DNA of 64,000 nt from Promethearchaeota archaeon (GTDB taxonomy: Archaea; Asgardarchaeota; Lokiarchaeia; Sigyniarchaeales; SOKP01): the NCBI GenBank assembly GCA_016926735.1, contig JAFGOA010000066.1:36675-100674 (forward strand), read 5' to 3'. The position numbers and the translations under genes are program-made. A model generated the notes under the pieces. The model saw only the letters and a list, made by a program, of their open reading frames with translations, searched no databases and was not told where the DNA came from. Shown here piece by piece: positions 19,845-30,400 of the stretch (positions within the stretch are counted from its first letter, which is position 1; each line of letters starts with the position of its first letter).

Positions 19845-20939
19845 GTGAAATATCAAGAGAGGGAGAATAAAAGATTACATGTAAGAAATACTGATCTTCC
19901 CTCAGATAGGGATATCTTACGCTTAGAAATTATTAGAAAAAAGAAAAAAAGACCAAGTTACTATCAACATCTGGCAAATACATTAGATTATAAACAAATT
20001 AAAGAATTAACTTATACTGCAATTGAACATAAAAATTTAGAAGCAATACAAGGATTATTAAAATCCAATGTCTATGCAGCCACAGATGCATTAGATTGTG
20101 ATGATGGAGTACGATTTTTTTCAGAAAAGGCAAAAGAAAATTCAGGATTTATGCCTGAAGTATATTTCTTTATCAGACGCCCAATATCTGAAAAATATAG
20201 ATATATTTTCCGAAGATTAGCTCGTCAAAGTATATTATCATCATCTTTAAAGATTACCAGTAAGGGTATAAGAGGATATAAGAGAAAAACTTTACCCTAT
20301 TATAAATTAAATATGGTAGAGTTCAATATAGATGAAACAATTCAACATAATCCTTTAAAAATACAAAATAAATCACTAACTTATAAAGATATATATGGAA
20401 TCAAGAGAAAACGTCAGAAAAGAAAAGTTGTCTTAATTCTTGATACTAGTGGAAGTATGTTTGGGCGACTATTATTAAATGCTGCTTTAACTACTTCAGT
20501 ATTAGCACATAATCTAGATAAAGAAAATTATTCGATTATATTATTCAATTCAACAGCAATGGTTCTAAAAGGAATAAACGAAAAGAAACAAATAAATACA
20601 ATTATAGATGAAATATTAGATTCTGAAGCAGTGGGATTTACAAATATTTCAATTGGTCTTGAAAAAGGATTAAATGAATTAAATAAACTTCAAAAAAGAT
20701 CTAAAAATGAATTTGCTATATTGATCACTGATGGAGATTATAATCGTGGTGAAAATCCCATCAATATAGCTAGAAATTTTCCAAAACTTCATGTTATTGG
20801 AATACCTCCAGATAATAACGCTAATACAGGTATAAATACATGTAAGGAAATTGCAAAACAAGGAAGAGGAAAATTTTTTGCTGTAAATGATTATAAAGAA
20901 ATACCTTGGACCCTAATAAATATTTTAGCTAAAAATTAG
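19845..20939 (+). CDS. VWA-domain protein, MoxR partner (CoxE-like)
   Basis: 364 aa; VVLILDTSGSMFG (MIDAS DxSxS), GFTNISIGLEKGL, AILITDGDYNRGENP. Confidence 0.83.
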   Translation: MKYQERENKRLHVRNTDLPSDRDILRLEIIRKKKKRPSYYQHLANTLDYKQIKELTYTAIEHKNLEAIQGLLKSNVYAATDALDCDDGVRFFSEKAKENSGFMPEVYFFIRRPISEKYRYIFRRLARQSILSSSLKITSKGIRGYKRKTLPYYKLNMVEFNIDETIQHNPLKIQNKSLTYKDIYGIKRKRQKRKVVLILDTSGSMFGRLLLNAALTTSVLAHNLDKENYSIILFNSTAMVLKGINEKKQINTIIDEILDSEAVGFTNISIGLEKGLNELNKLQKRSKNEFAILITDGDYNRGENPINIARNFPKLHVIGIPPDNNANTGINTCKEIAKQGRGKFFAVNDYKEIPWTLINILAKN

Positions 20940-21152
20940 AGGTAGATGGTTATAAATAACTAAGTGGAAATAGTAATTGACTTGATTCTTCTATAATATT
21001 TAAATAGAACAAAATCAAAAATTATTATAGAAAAGATTAATTAAAAAGTAAATTTTTAAAAATTTTTGAACAAATTTTTTCTCTTTAATGATCAAAATTT
21101 GCAATATTTCAAAATATAAAAAATAATATTAAAATCAATAAATGAATCACTC

Positions 21153-21911
21153 ATGAATAAATACACTAGGATGTTTTCAATTGGTTTAGAACACCCAAGT
21201 GTTAAGCAAGTTATGGAAATTGCCGAAGAAATTATAAATGATCATAAAATTTTAAATATAAATTCACTCTATATTAGAGCAAAAAAAAAACTAAAAATTC
21301 CTCGTAAAGGACTAAATATAATTATAGAACTTTTATTAAACAATAAAATTTTAGTAGATCGTTCAAGATATACAAAAAATTCGGTTTTATCTAATGATAT
21401 ACGTAAAAAGATTTATAATCTTCTACAAGTTAATATAGGATTACATTTTTCACTAATTAGAAAAATAATTTATTCTGATAATAAATCAGAAAGTTCTGGT
21501 GAACTCATTTGGCATTTGGATATGCTTATGAAATTTAATTATATAAAGAAGGTAAATTTTCATAATTATACTATTTTTATTCCTTCTGATATTGATGATG
21601 ATATCGGTATTATATCTTTTCTTTTAAATGATACTTTGAATAATAAAATAATAAATCTATTGATTTCCAATGATACTCTTAAAAAAAAACAGATACACGA
21701 TATTTTAAAAGAAAAAAGAGAAAATATTAACTACCATTTGAATATACTAATTGATAACGACATAATTCAATATACTGACAACAATAAATTAATCTTGAGA
21801 AAAGATTTAAGAAAAAAAACCATTAAATTATTAAGAGAAATAGTAAAGAAAAAAAAGATAGATTATATGAATGTGAATCAATACACTAATTTAAAGAAGG
21901 AGGAGTCTTAA
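21153..21911 (+). CDS. Multi-wHTH transcriptional regulator-like protein
   Basis: 252 aa; several winged-helix-like segments, e.g. KIINLLISNDTLKKKQIHDILKEKRENINYHLNILIDNDIIQYTDNNKLIL. Confidence 0.7.
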   Translation: MNKYTRMFSIGLEHPSVKQVMEIAEEIINDHKILNINSLYIRAKKKLKIPRKGLNIIIELLLNNKILVDRSRYTKNSVLSNDIRKKIYNLLQVNIGLHFSLIRKIIYSDNKSESSGELIWHLDMLMKFNYIKKVNFHNYTIFIPSDIDDDIGIISFLLNDTLNNKIINLLISNDTLKKKQIHDILKEKRENINYHLNILIDNDIIQYTDNNKLILRKDLRKKTIKLLREIVKKKKIDYMNVNQYTNLKKEES

Positions 21912-21914
21912 AAA

Positions 21915-23201
21915 ATGGAAATCAATTGGATTCCAACAGCAATTTCTGATTTTATTGTTAGTTTTATTTGTATAATTGGTACAATTATTATCTTAAAAAA
22001 ATCAAAAATTAGACATCTAAAATCAATTTTTTTCTTCAAATTAACCCTTTTATTCATGAGTTTTTATTCTTTATCCAATGGATTAGCTGATCTATTTATG
22101 TATGAATTGTATAAACAATTCCATGGAATATTCCTTTTTATGTTATCTGTATTTTTAATTATTGGTATTAATTATATCAGAAAAGAAACATTTTTGTCAT
22201 ACCTTTTATTGATTGTTTTTGGATTTGGATTTTTATTAATTTCTCTAAGTTTTACACCAGGTAATATTCAATCGGCTATAGAATCAGGATTTCATAGAAT
22301 TATATGGAAAAATGAGTTATCTATAGTTGGAACATTAATTGAAATTATCACAACATCATATCTTTTTTATTATGGTTTAAAAACACTACAAAATGTTCCA
22401 ATTTTAATTAGAAAAGATGGTCTACTATTTTTCTTTAGTATTTTTACAATTTTTCCACTTAGTATCATAGTATATTTATTTTTCAATATCTCTCCCTATA
22501 ATATAATAATCTCAAATTTTTTCTTCTCAATCGGAATGTTAATTTTTATTATTTCTATTTCAAGAGAGCCTAAACTTTTATATATATTACCTTTTACATT
22601 ATATCGAATTCTTGTAAAAGATAGAGAAGGATATCCATTGTTTGATCATGATTGGGCTGAATCAAATATAAATGAAACGCTTTTTACAGGTTTTATTAAC
22701 TCTGTACAAATTATGAGTGAGGAAGTAATGAAAGTTGGTGGATTATTAGACATTAATCTTAGTGAAGGTATACTTGTTTTACATGAATTGGACTATATTA
22801 CTATAGGTCTTGTTGCTTCAAAATCCTCGAGATTATTAAAAGACTCTTTGGTTAATTTTTCAAACGAATTTCAAGATCGATTTCAAAGAGAACTCAAGCA
22901 ATCAGATAGAGATAAAAACACTTATTTTTCTGCATATGAATTGATTGATAAATATTTCTCCAATTTTCCTTATAAATTTGTAAAAAGTAGAAGAGATCCA
23001 CTTTTCTTGATAAACAAACAAAAGCAAATTCCAATAGCACTTGATAATAAATTAAAAGAGATCTTTAAGGATGAAAAAGACTATAATATAAAAATACAAG
23101 AACTGCTCAAAAATCCTTATGGAATATCAACTTCATTTTTTGATCTTTATGATGAATTGAAAGAAAAGTATAAATTAAAATTAGGAGAAGATAATAAATA
23201 G
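21915..23201 (+). CDS. 7TM membrane protein with C-terminal longin/roadblock-like domain
   Basis: 428 aa; N-terminal ~7 TM; REPKLLYILPFTLYRILVKDREGYPLFDHDW... tail has the same order as the 451-1569 protein. Confidence 0.7.
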   Translation: MEINWIPTAISDFIVSFICIIGTIIILKKSKIRHLKSIFFFKLTLLFMSFYSLSNGLADLFMYELYKQFHGIFLFMLSVFLIIGINYIRKETFLSYLLLIVFGFGFLLISLSFTPGNIQSAIESGFHRIIWKNELSIVGTLIEIITTSYLFYYGLKTLQNVPILIRKDGLLFFFSIFTIFPLSIIVYLFFNISPYNIIISNFFFSIGMLIFIISISREPKLLYILPFTLYRILVKDREGYPLFDHDWAESNINETLFTGFINSVQIMSEEVMKVGGLLDINLSEGILVLHELDYITIGLVASKSSRLLKDSLVNFSNEFQDRFQRELKQSDRDKNTYFSAYELIDKYFSNFPYKFVKSRRDPLFLINKQKQIPIALDNKLKEIFKDEKDYNIKIQELLKNPYGISTSFFDLYDELKEKYKLKLGEDNK

Positions 23202-23388
23202 ATATATATTATCTCTATTCTTTTTCTCCTATTCTATTTTTATAAATAAATGATCTGGAAAAAATTGGTCTAAACTATTTTATAAATGATCTTAAATGCA
23301 CTTCATCTAATAAAAAAACTTTAATCTAAAAAATCAACTGCTTTAGATTTAAGTATAAAAAAAAAGAGTCTAATGAAGTGTAAGATAT

Positions 23389-25908
23389 ATGAATAAAAAA
23401 AAATTTTTCAAAAAATCAAAATCTATAAAATCCTTTATGGGACTTTCTATTATATTGGTTTTATTTAGTATCAATAATTTTTATATTAAACAAACTAATG
23501 AAAACAAAGATATAATAATCGATGATACTACAAATCTAAAAAATTCGGGATATTGGAATCTTCCCTATATACATATAAATAATGATAACTGGTCAAATGC
23601 CGTATCCCAAGGTTGGTGTAGTGGTGATGGTTCAGTGGATACCCCATATACTATTGAAAATGTTACTATAAATGTAATTAGTTCACCTACTGGAAATGGA
23701 ATTTTTATAAATAATTCTACAAATTATTTTATTATTAAAAATTGTACTGTATCTAATTCTTATAGTGGGAATTGGAATGCAGGAATACAATTAAATAACA
23801 CTTGCAATGGTCAATTGATAAATAATGATTTTTCATTAAACACGGGTCATGGTATAATCTTAAGAAACAAATGTAATGATATTGTCATTTCTAATAATTC
23901 CATAATTAATAATGATCGGCATGGTATACTTCTTGATAATGAATGTAATAATAACATAATTTTTAATAATACAATAGATGATGATGATAAGCTTAATCGC
24001 GGTATATTATTAAGATATGATTGTAGTGATAACATCATCTCAGAAAATGATGTTAGTACACATGAAATTGGAATTTTCTTAACCGTTAATTGTATGAATA
24101 ATATTATTACAGATAATGATGTCACTAATAATTATAAGGGAATGGTTATATCTGATCATTGTTCTAATAATTCTATTTTAGAAAATAATGTAAATGACAA
24201 TGATGTTTATGGAATACAAATGGATACTTATTCTTACAACAACACAATTTCAAAAAATAATGTAAATAACCATGATTGGTATGGAATATATATATATGAG
24301 TATAGTTATAATAACACCATCTCAGAAAATTATGTGTCTTATGGTTGGCACGACGGAATATTTTTAGAACATTGTTATAATAGTACTATTTCAAAAAATA
24401 ATGTTACTAATAATCCTGGTTTTGGTATTGAGCTAACTCATGCTGAAGACAATAAAATTTTAGAAAATTATATTCGTAATACCGGAGATGATGGGTTATA
24501 TCTACACCATAATGCAAATAATAATACCATTTCAGATAATACGCTAATTGGCAATGATGGAGGGGGGATATATGTCTATTGGAACTCTGATAATAATACG
24601 ATTTCAGATAATACTCTAATTGGTAATAGTGGAGAAGCAATATATGTCTATACAAACTGTAATGAAAATAGAATCTTGGATAATCATGTAAGTTATAGTG
24701 CTTTTGGAATATATCTACTTGACTACTGTCATAATAGCACTATTTCAAGAAATACTGTTTCTCATAGTGGATCCACAGGATTCGGAATAAGATTAACCAG
24801 ATGTTATAATAGCACTATTTCAAAAAATAATGTAAGTTATAACCCAAACAATGGTATCTCATTAAATGGTGGTCAAGATGATAAAATCTCAGGAAATCTT
24901 ATAACAAATAACGGAAATCGTGGAATACAATTATATGGGACTTCTCAAAATAATGATGTCTTTGCCAATTTTATATATGGAAATGGTTATGGAATATATG
25001 CAAATCCAACTACTTCTAATAATACCATTTATTACAATTATATTTCTGGTAGTATTATTATTAATGCATTTAACGAGGGTATAAATAACTGGAATAATTC
25101 TGTGGTTGGAAATTATTGGGATGATTATTATGGAATAGATAGTAATAGTGATGGAATTGGTGAAACTCCTTATAATATAACAGGTACAGAGAGTAATAAA
25201 GATTATAAACCATTAGTAAATTTCTTTTTTAGTGAAATACCAAGTGATATCACATATGAAATAGGAACAACAGGTCATACTATTGGATGGACTGTTATTA
25301 ATATAACAAATATTACTCAAACTTATGATTTTAATATTTCAAGAAATGATAATTTATTTGATAGTTTCACTGGTGACCTTGGATTTTATGTTTCATACTC
25401 TATTGATGATCTACTTGAAGGAATCCATATTTATATAGTAACTAGCAATATACTCGATGAGATAAATCCTATAACAACAACAACTATAACGGTTACTAAT
25501 ATGATACCTGAATTTACATCAGTACCTAATGATATTTTATATAAAGTAGGAGATACAGGAAATAATATTTCGTGGATTTTTACAGATATCAGTATAAATA
25601 ATCCTACATATACTATTTCCAGAAATGGTTCTCAAATAGTATCGGATACACCATGTTATCCTGGAGTTTCTGTTGAAATTTCTGTTGATGGTCTTAGTGC
25701 GGGTGTATATGAATATATTATAGAAATTAATGATGGATATGGGAAGTCTAATACAGATATGGTTTTAATTATAGTCACAAGTTCAGCAAAGGGAGATATT
25801 GCAGGATATAATTTATGGATTATTGTTGGTCTGAGTTCTCTGATTTTATTATTCATTATAAAAAAAACCAAATTTCAAAAAAGAACAGTAAAATCTAAAG
25901 GATTTTAA
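23389..25908 (+). CDS. NosD-like right-handed beta-helix (PbH1 repeat) surface protein with C-terminal TM anchor
   Basis: 839 aa; N-terminal signal; repeated NNTISxNxVxxNxxxGIYLxxxxx units; two Ig-like repeats (SDITYEIGTTGHTIGWTV / NDILYKVGDTGNNISWIF); C-terminal TM and basic tail. Confidence 0.87.
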   Translation: MNKKKFFKKSKSIKSFMGLSIILVLFSINNFYIKQTNENKDIIIDDTTNLKNSGYWNLPYIHINNDNWSNAVSQGWCSGDGSVDTPYTIENVTINVISSPTGNGIFINNSTNYFIIKNCTVSNSYSGNWNAGIQLNNTCNGQLINNDFSLNTGHGIILRNKCNDIVISNNSIINNDRHGILLDNECNNNIIFNNTIDDDDKLNRGILLRYDCSDNIISENDVSTHEIGIFLTVNCMNNIITDNDVTNNYKGMVISDHCSNNSILENNVNDNDVYGIQMDTYSYNNTISKNNVNNHDWYGIYIYEYSYNNTISENYVSYGWHDGIFLEHCYNSTISKNNVTNNPGFGIELTHAEDNKILENYIRNTGDDGLYLHHNANNNTISDNTLIGNDGGGIYVYWNSDNNTISDNTLIGNSGEAIYVYTNCNENRILDNHVSYSAFGIYLLDYCHNSTISRNTVSHSGSTGFGIRLTRCYNSTISKNNVSYNPNNGISLNGGQDDKISGNLITNNGNRGIQLYGTSQNNDVFANFIYGNGYGIYANPTTSNNTIYYNYISGSIIINAFNEGINNWNNSVVGNYWDDYYGIDSNSDGIGETPYNITGTESNKDYKPLVNFFFSEIPSDITYEIGTTGHTIGWTVINITNITQTYDFNISRNDNLFDSFTGDLGFYVSYSIDDLLEGIHIYIVTSNILDEINPITTTTITVTNMIPEFTSVPNDILYKVGDTGNNISWIFTDISINNPTYTISRNGSQIVSDTPCYPGVSVEISVDGLSAGVYEYIIEINDGYGKSNTDMVLIIVTSSAKGDIAGYNLWIIVGLSSLILLFIIKKTKFQKRTVKSKGF

Positions 25909-26083
25909 AAAATAATAATTATCTTTTTTTTTTAATAGAAGATATAACTGACTCTGATTTTTTTAATAAAATTTATTATCTATTTAATATAGTTATTAAA
26001 AATTAAAACCCACATTCTTTTTTAATAATTATATTCAATATTTTATTTATAACATCACAAAATTAACATAAAGAGATTATATA

Positions 26084-27418
26084 GTGGTTAGACCCCCTCA
26101 AACAGGTAAAAATGTATGTCTTCGTTGTAAAGGAGCCAGATTGTTATGTGGAAAAAAATCATGTCCAATTTTAGTTAAAAATTCCATATTAAAATCTATT
26201 TTACCTTTTAAAACAGGAGAATCACTAAGAAACGTTGAAATCTTTGGAGCAAGCCCTCCAGGTTTTTTTGTAGGGCATCATAGTTATCCAAAGGTAAATA
26301 TAGGACCATTAGTTCCTTTTAATGAATTTGAAACATTTAAGGATATATCAGATTATCATATCCTCGATGCTCCAGAATTATGGTTTGGAACATCAATGGA
26401 AAAAATAATCAGATATCGAAGTAGTTTAGTTAGGAACAATTTTAAAGTAGATGTTCATATCGGAAAATTAAATAAAAAAAAAACACTTCCAATTAAAACT
26501 AAAAGACTCTTAGAAACATCACAAGACCTTTCAATGGCAGCTCGTCCTGTAGATACTGAGACTAAACTAGAAAAAATCAGTTTAAGAATGATTATGGACA
26601 ATCATGCTCAACCAATTGGACCTTCTGGTAAGACTGAAAAAATTGAGATTACAGAGAATATAAAAATACACCCCAAAGTAGAGTATTGTGTTTCAGATAC
26701 TGATTTGAAGGCAGGAGAAGCCGTATCAGATTATTTATTTTTCAAAGGAAATGTTCCATTATCAACTATTGAGAGAATTTTCGCAGCGGGATTATTGGGC
26801 GAAGAAAAAAATAGAAGATTAGTTCCTACAAGATGGTCAATAACAGCAATAGATGATATTATTTCAAAATTTTTGATAAAAGAGATAAAAAGATTTCCTG
26901 AGATTAATGAATTTCAAATTTTTGAGGCAAAATATCTTGATAATCATTTCAAAATCTTACTTTTTCCAGGAAAATTTCTTTATGAAATGAATGAGGTATG
27001 GGCTCCTAATTCAATTTGGAATTTATCTTTGGATAAAAATAATTCAAATATACGACCAGAAATAATGACTGATTATGAGTTTTATCAAGGAAGAAAGAAT
27101 TATGCAAGTAATATTACAGGGGCTTATTATGCTGCAAGAAAATCTGTTCTTGAATATCTTTTCAAAATAAAACGACAAGCTCGAGTTCTTATCTTTCGGG
27201 AAGTTGGATCAGAATATATCACACCATTAGGTGTCTGGGTTATAAGAGAAACCGTAAAAAATGCTATGGATTTAGGAAATCCAATAATAGTAGATTCATT
27301 TGATAATGCTCTAAAGATAATGACTCAAAATTTAATTGTAGACCTAAAACATTGGAAAAAAAGTAGTAAAATCATTAATTATTTAAAAACTCAAAAAACA
27401 TTAGATATATTTTTATGA
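26084..27418 (+). CDS. nre: Archaeal Nre family DNA-repair protein with N-terminal zinc finger and C-terminal PIP box
   Basis: 444 aa; CLRCKGARLLCGKKSCPI, GASPPGFFVGHHSYPKVNIGPLVP, AARPVDTETKLEK, QPIGPSGKTEKIEI, LFFKGNVPLSTIERIFAAGLLGEEKNRRLVPTRWSITAIDD, EVWAPNSIWN; ends QKTLDIFL. Confidence 0.92.
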   Translation: MVRPPQTGKNVCLRCKGARLLCGKKSCPILVKNSILKSILPFKTGESLRNVEIFGASPPGFFVGHHSYPKVNIGPLVPFNEFETFKDISDYHILDAPELWFGTSMEKIIRYRSSLVRNNFKVDVHIGKLNKKKTLPIKTKRLLETSQDLSMAARPVDTETKLEKISLRMIMDNHAQPIGPSGKTEKIEITENIKIHPKVEYCVSDTDLKAGEAVSDYLFFKGNVPLSTIERIFAAGLLGEEKNRRLVPTRWSITAIDDIISKFLIKEIKRFPEINEFQIFEAKYLDNHFKILLFPGKFLYEMNEVWAPNSIWNLSLDKNNSNIRPEIMTDYEFYQGRKNYASNITGAYYAARKSVLEYLFKIKRQARVLIFREVGSEYITPLGVWVIRETVKNAMDLGNPIIVDSFDNALKIMTQNLIVDLKHWKKSSKIINYLKTQKTLDIFL

Positions 27419-27478
27419 AATTATAGAAAAAATTTAAATTGCTAAAAATAGGTTGGCTTAAAGAGCATTAAAATTTAA

Positions 27479-30400
27479 ATGAACTGGATTTATAACTTAT
27501 TTATGGCAAAATTTAATTTAACAATAAAAAAAAAAATATTCTTTTTTATAATCCTAAATTTAATATTTATAGTTCCAAATCTACCAAATGCTATAGATAA
27601 TATTAATGATAAATCAGTTAATTTCATCGATCCAAATATAGATTCTTCTAATCTAAATAATAGATCGGAACAAGAAATTACTTGGAGCGATGATTATTCT
27701 AAATTAGATAAAAACAAAAATGGCATTAGTGATGATTTAGAAAATAAAATAAATGAAAATCCTCAAATTCAATCTTCTAAAAAACAAATAACCGCATTAG
27801 ATCTTACTAAATTATTAACCACTAATAAAAACACAGAAAATCAAATAGATAAAGATAACATAAGTATTATTGTGAAATTCTCAAAAGCTGAATTTAATGA
27901 TCCTCTTTCTCTTTTTAGAAAATTAGGAGGAAAAATTAAATCTGTATATTCAAAGATAATATATGGCTTTGCAGGGAGTATAGATTATAATAAACTAATC
28001 GAATTTGCTAGATTACTAAAACTTGAAAATTTTGAGTTCTATATCGAAGAAGATGGAAAAGGAGAATCAACATTATATTATACTGGATTAAACATGAATC
28101 TTAGACCTTATGTGTGGAATACATTAGGATATAACGGTGATGAAAATGGTGCTATTGCAATTCTTGATTCTGGATTAGATGATAGTCATAGTATGCTTGA
28201 AGGATATTCTTCTGGTAATTTTAATAATAAGATTGTTGGATGGCATGATTTTGTAGGTAGTAGTTCTACCCCTTATGATGATAATGGTCATGGGTCTCAT
28301 TGTGGAGGAATAGCTGCTGGAGATGGATCACCTAATTTAGATACGTATGGAAGAACAGTATCCTCAGATGGGATTGCTTTAGAAGGTGGGGGACCTTATG
28401 CGGAGCAAACAGTACAAACAACATTATTAAGATTTAATGTCACAGAACCTGGAACTATAGATGTGGAACTTCAACATGAAGATTCAACTATTTTTGATGA
28501 TTTATATACAAATGCCTATCTTTATTATGAATCAACACAAGTCGACAGTATAATAGCTACAACTAATAAAACATGGTTATCTAATATGTCATATGACGTT
28601 ACAGTTTTAGAATTGGGAAATTATGAGGTAGTAATAGAATTAACTTTAGTTGATGATGATTATTCTGGTGCCGTAGAGGATCCTAATTTTGGATTTAGAG
28701 CTCGAGCTCATTGGCCTTTTAATCCTCCAGACCTTGGAGAAGGAGATCTTTGGAAAGGTGTAGCTTCTGATACACATTTAGTTGGAGGAAAAGTAGCGAA
28801 TTATTATGGTGGAGTATATCAATCCGATGTTGTTGATGCTTTGACTTGGTGTGTTAATAATAAAAATATATTACATATCACTACAATCTCAATTAGTTTA
28901 GGATGGATAACTCCTCAAACAAGCATAATTGATGCATGTAATTGGGCGGTAGAAAATGGAATTGTTGTTGTTGTAGCAGCAGGAAATGAAGGTACAGGTG
29001 GATATGGATTAACAAGTCCAGGCGATGCTGATAAAGTGATTACTGTAGCAGCAAATAATGTTTATGATCAAATTACGGAGTATAGTGGAGAAGGAGAATT
29101 ATCATACACAGGTGCTACATATAAACCGGATATAACTGCTCCAGGAGGTAGTACCTATGCGCTTCAAATATTTTCTACTGATTCAGATGATAATGATGCT
29201 GAAGGAATCTTTTCTGATTGGTATGAGGATGATTTAGCAGGAATGCAAGGTACATCAATGGCAACTCCCGCAGTAGCAGGCGCATCTAATCTCTTAATTG
29301 AAGCAATGGGTGGATATAATAATTGGAATTATACAGAACAAGAAGCATTAAAGGTAAAGAGTTTGCTTTTAATGACAGCTACAGAAACTGCACCTTTATT
29401 AAGAGAAAATTCACTCATTGGCGACTCTCCTACTCTAAATAGAGGAAATAAAGACATTCATGAAGGATATGGGAGAATAAATATAGATATGGCAATCGAA
29501 GCATATACCCAATCATTAGATTTCAAAACCGAAAAGAATTTTACAATAGCAAGTAGTGATATTAATCCATTTAATAAGCACGGATTTGCCTGCAATGCAT
29601 ATTTACTTAGTGGGGTAAATTATACATTAGAATTGAACGTTCCATCGGGTTGTGATTTCGATTTATATATTTATGATGATAATCCAACAGCCATTGGTGA
29701 TCCAATAATAGAACAAAAAAGTATAAGTAGTACTATCGGAGGAAATGAATCTATATCATTTATTCCTTCTGAGACAGGTCTTTATTATATAGTAGTAAAA
29801 GCAGTCTCAGGTCAAGGTGAAGCTTATCTTTCATTTAAGCAATATGCTCATGACATTGCTGTATCTATCTCAGCTCCATCAACAGCTCTTCTAGCAGATA
29901 AATTTGAAATAATACTTGCTATAGAAAATATTGGTACCTCAGATGAAACAGATGTTAGTTTTGTAGCTTTTGTTAATAATGAAATTTTAGATTCTCGTAC
30001 ATTTTCATCCTTTTCTAGTGGTCAGATATATCAAATATCTTTTAGATGGTCTCCTTCAGAAAGCGATCAGTATAATTTAACAACTATATCGAATAACGTA
30101 ACAGGTGAAATAAACTTGGGTAACAACATTAAGATTCATTTAGTTAATATTTCAAGTTCAGCAATAAATAATTATGAAATGCAAGTAGATTATCCATATT
30201 CTTGGATTGATACATCTGGAGGTACAGAATTAAATTTGGGAGATGATGATGCGGATACAGTTCTATTACCATTCCTTTTTCCCTTTTATAATATGACTTT
30301 TACTGAAGTATATGTAAGTTCTAATGGTTATCTTAGTTTTTTTGATTCCTATCCAATCAATCAATATGAGGATGATTTTCCATCTGGAGATCTGGATAAT

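Noticed and set aside
23850-25000. Quasi-periodic repeats in the NosD-like gene that might suggest a repeat array
   Set aside because: Periodicity is that of PbH1 beta-helix rungs in a clean ORF; no separate DNA element.
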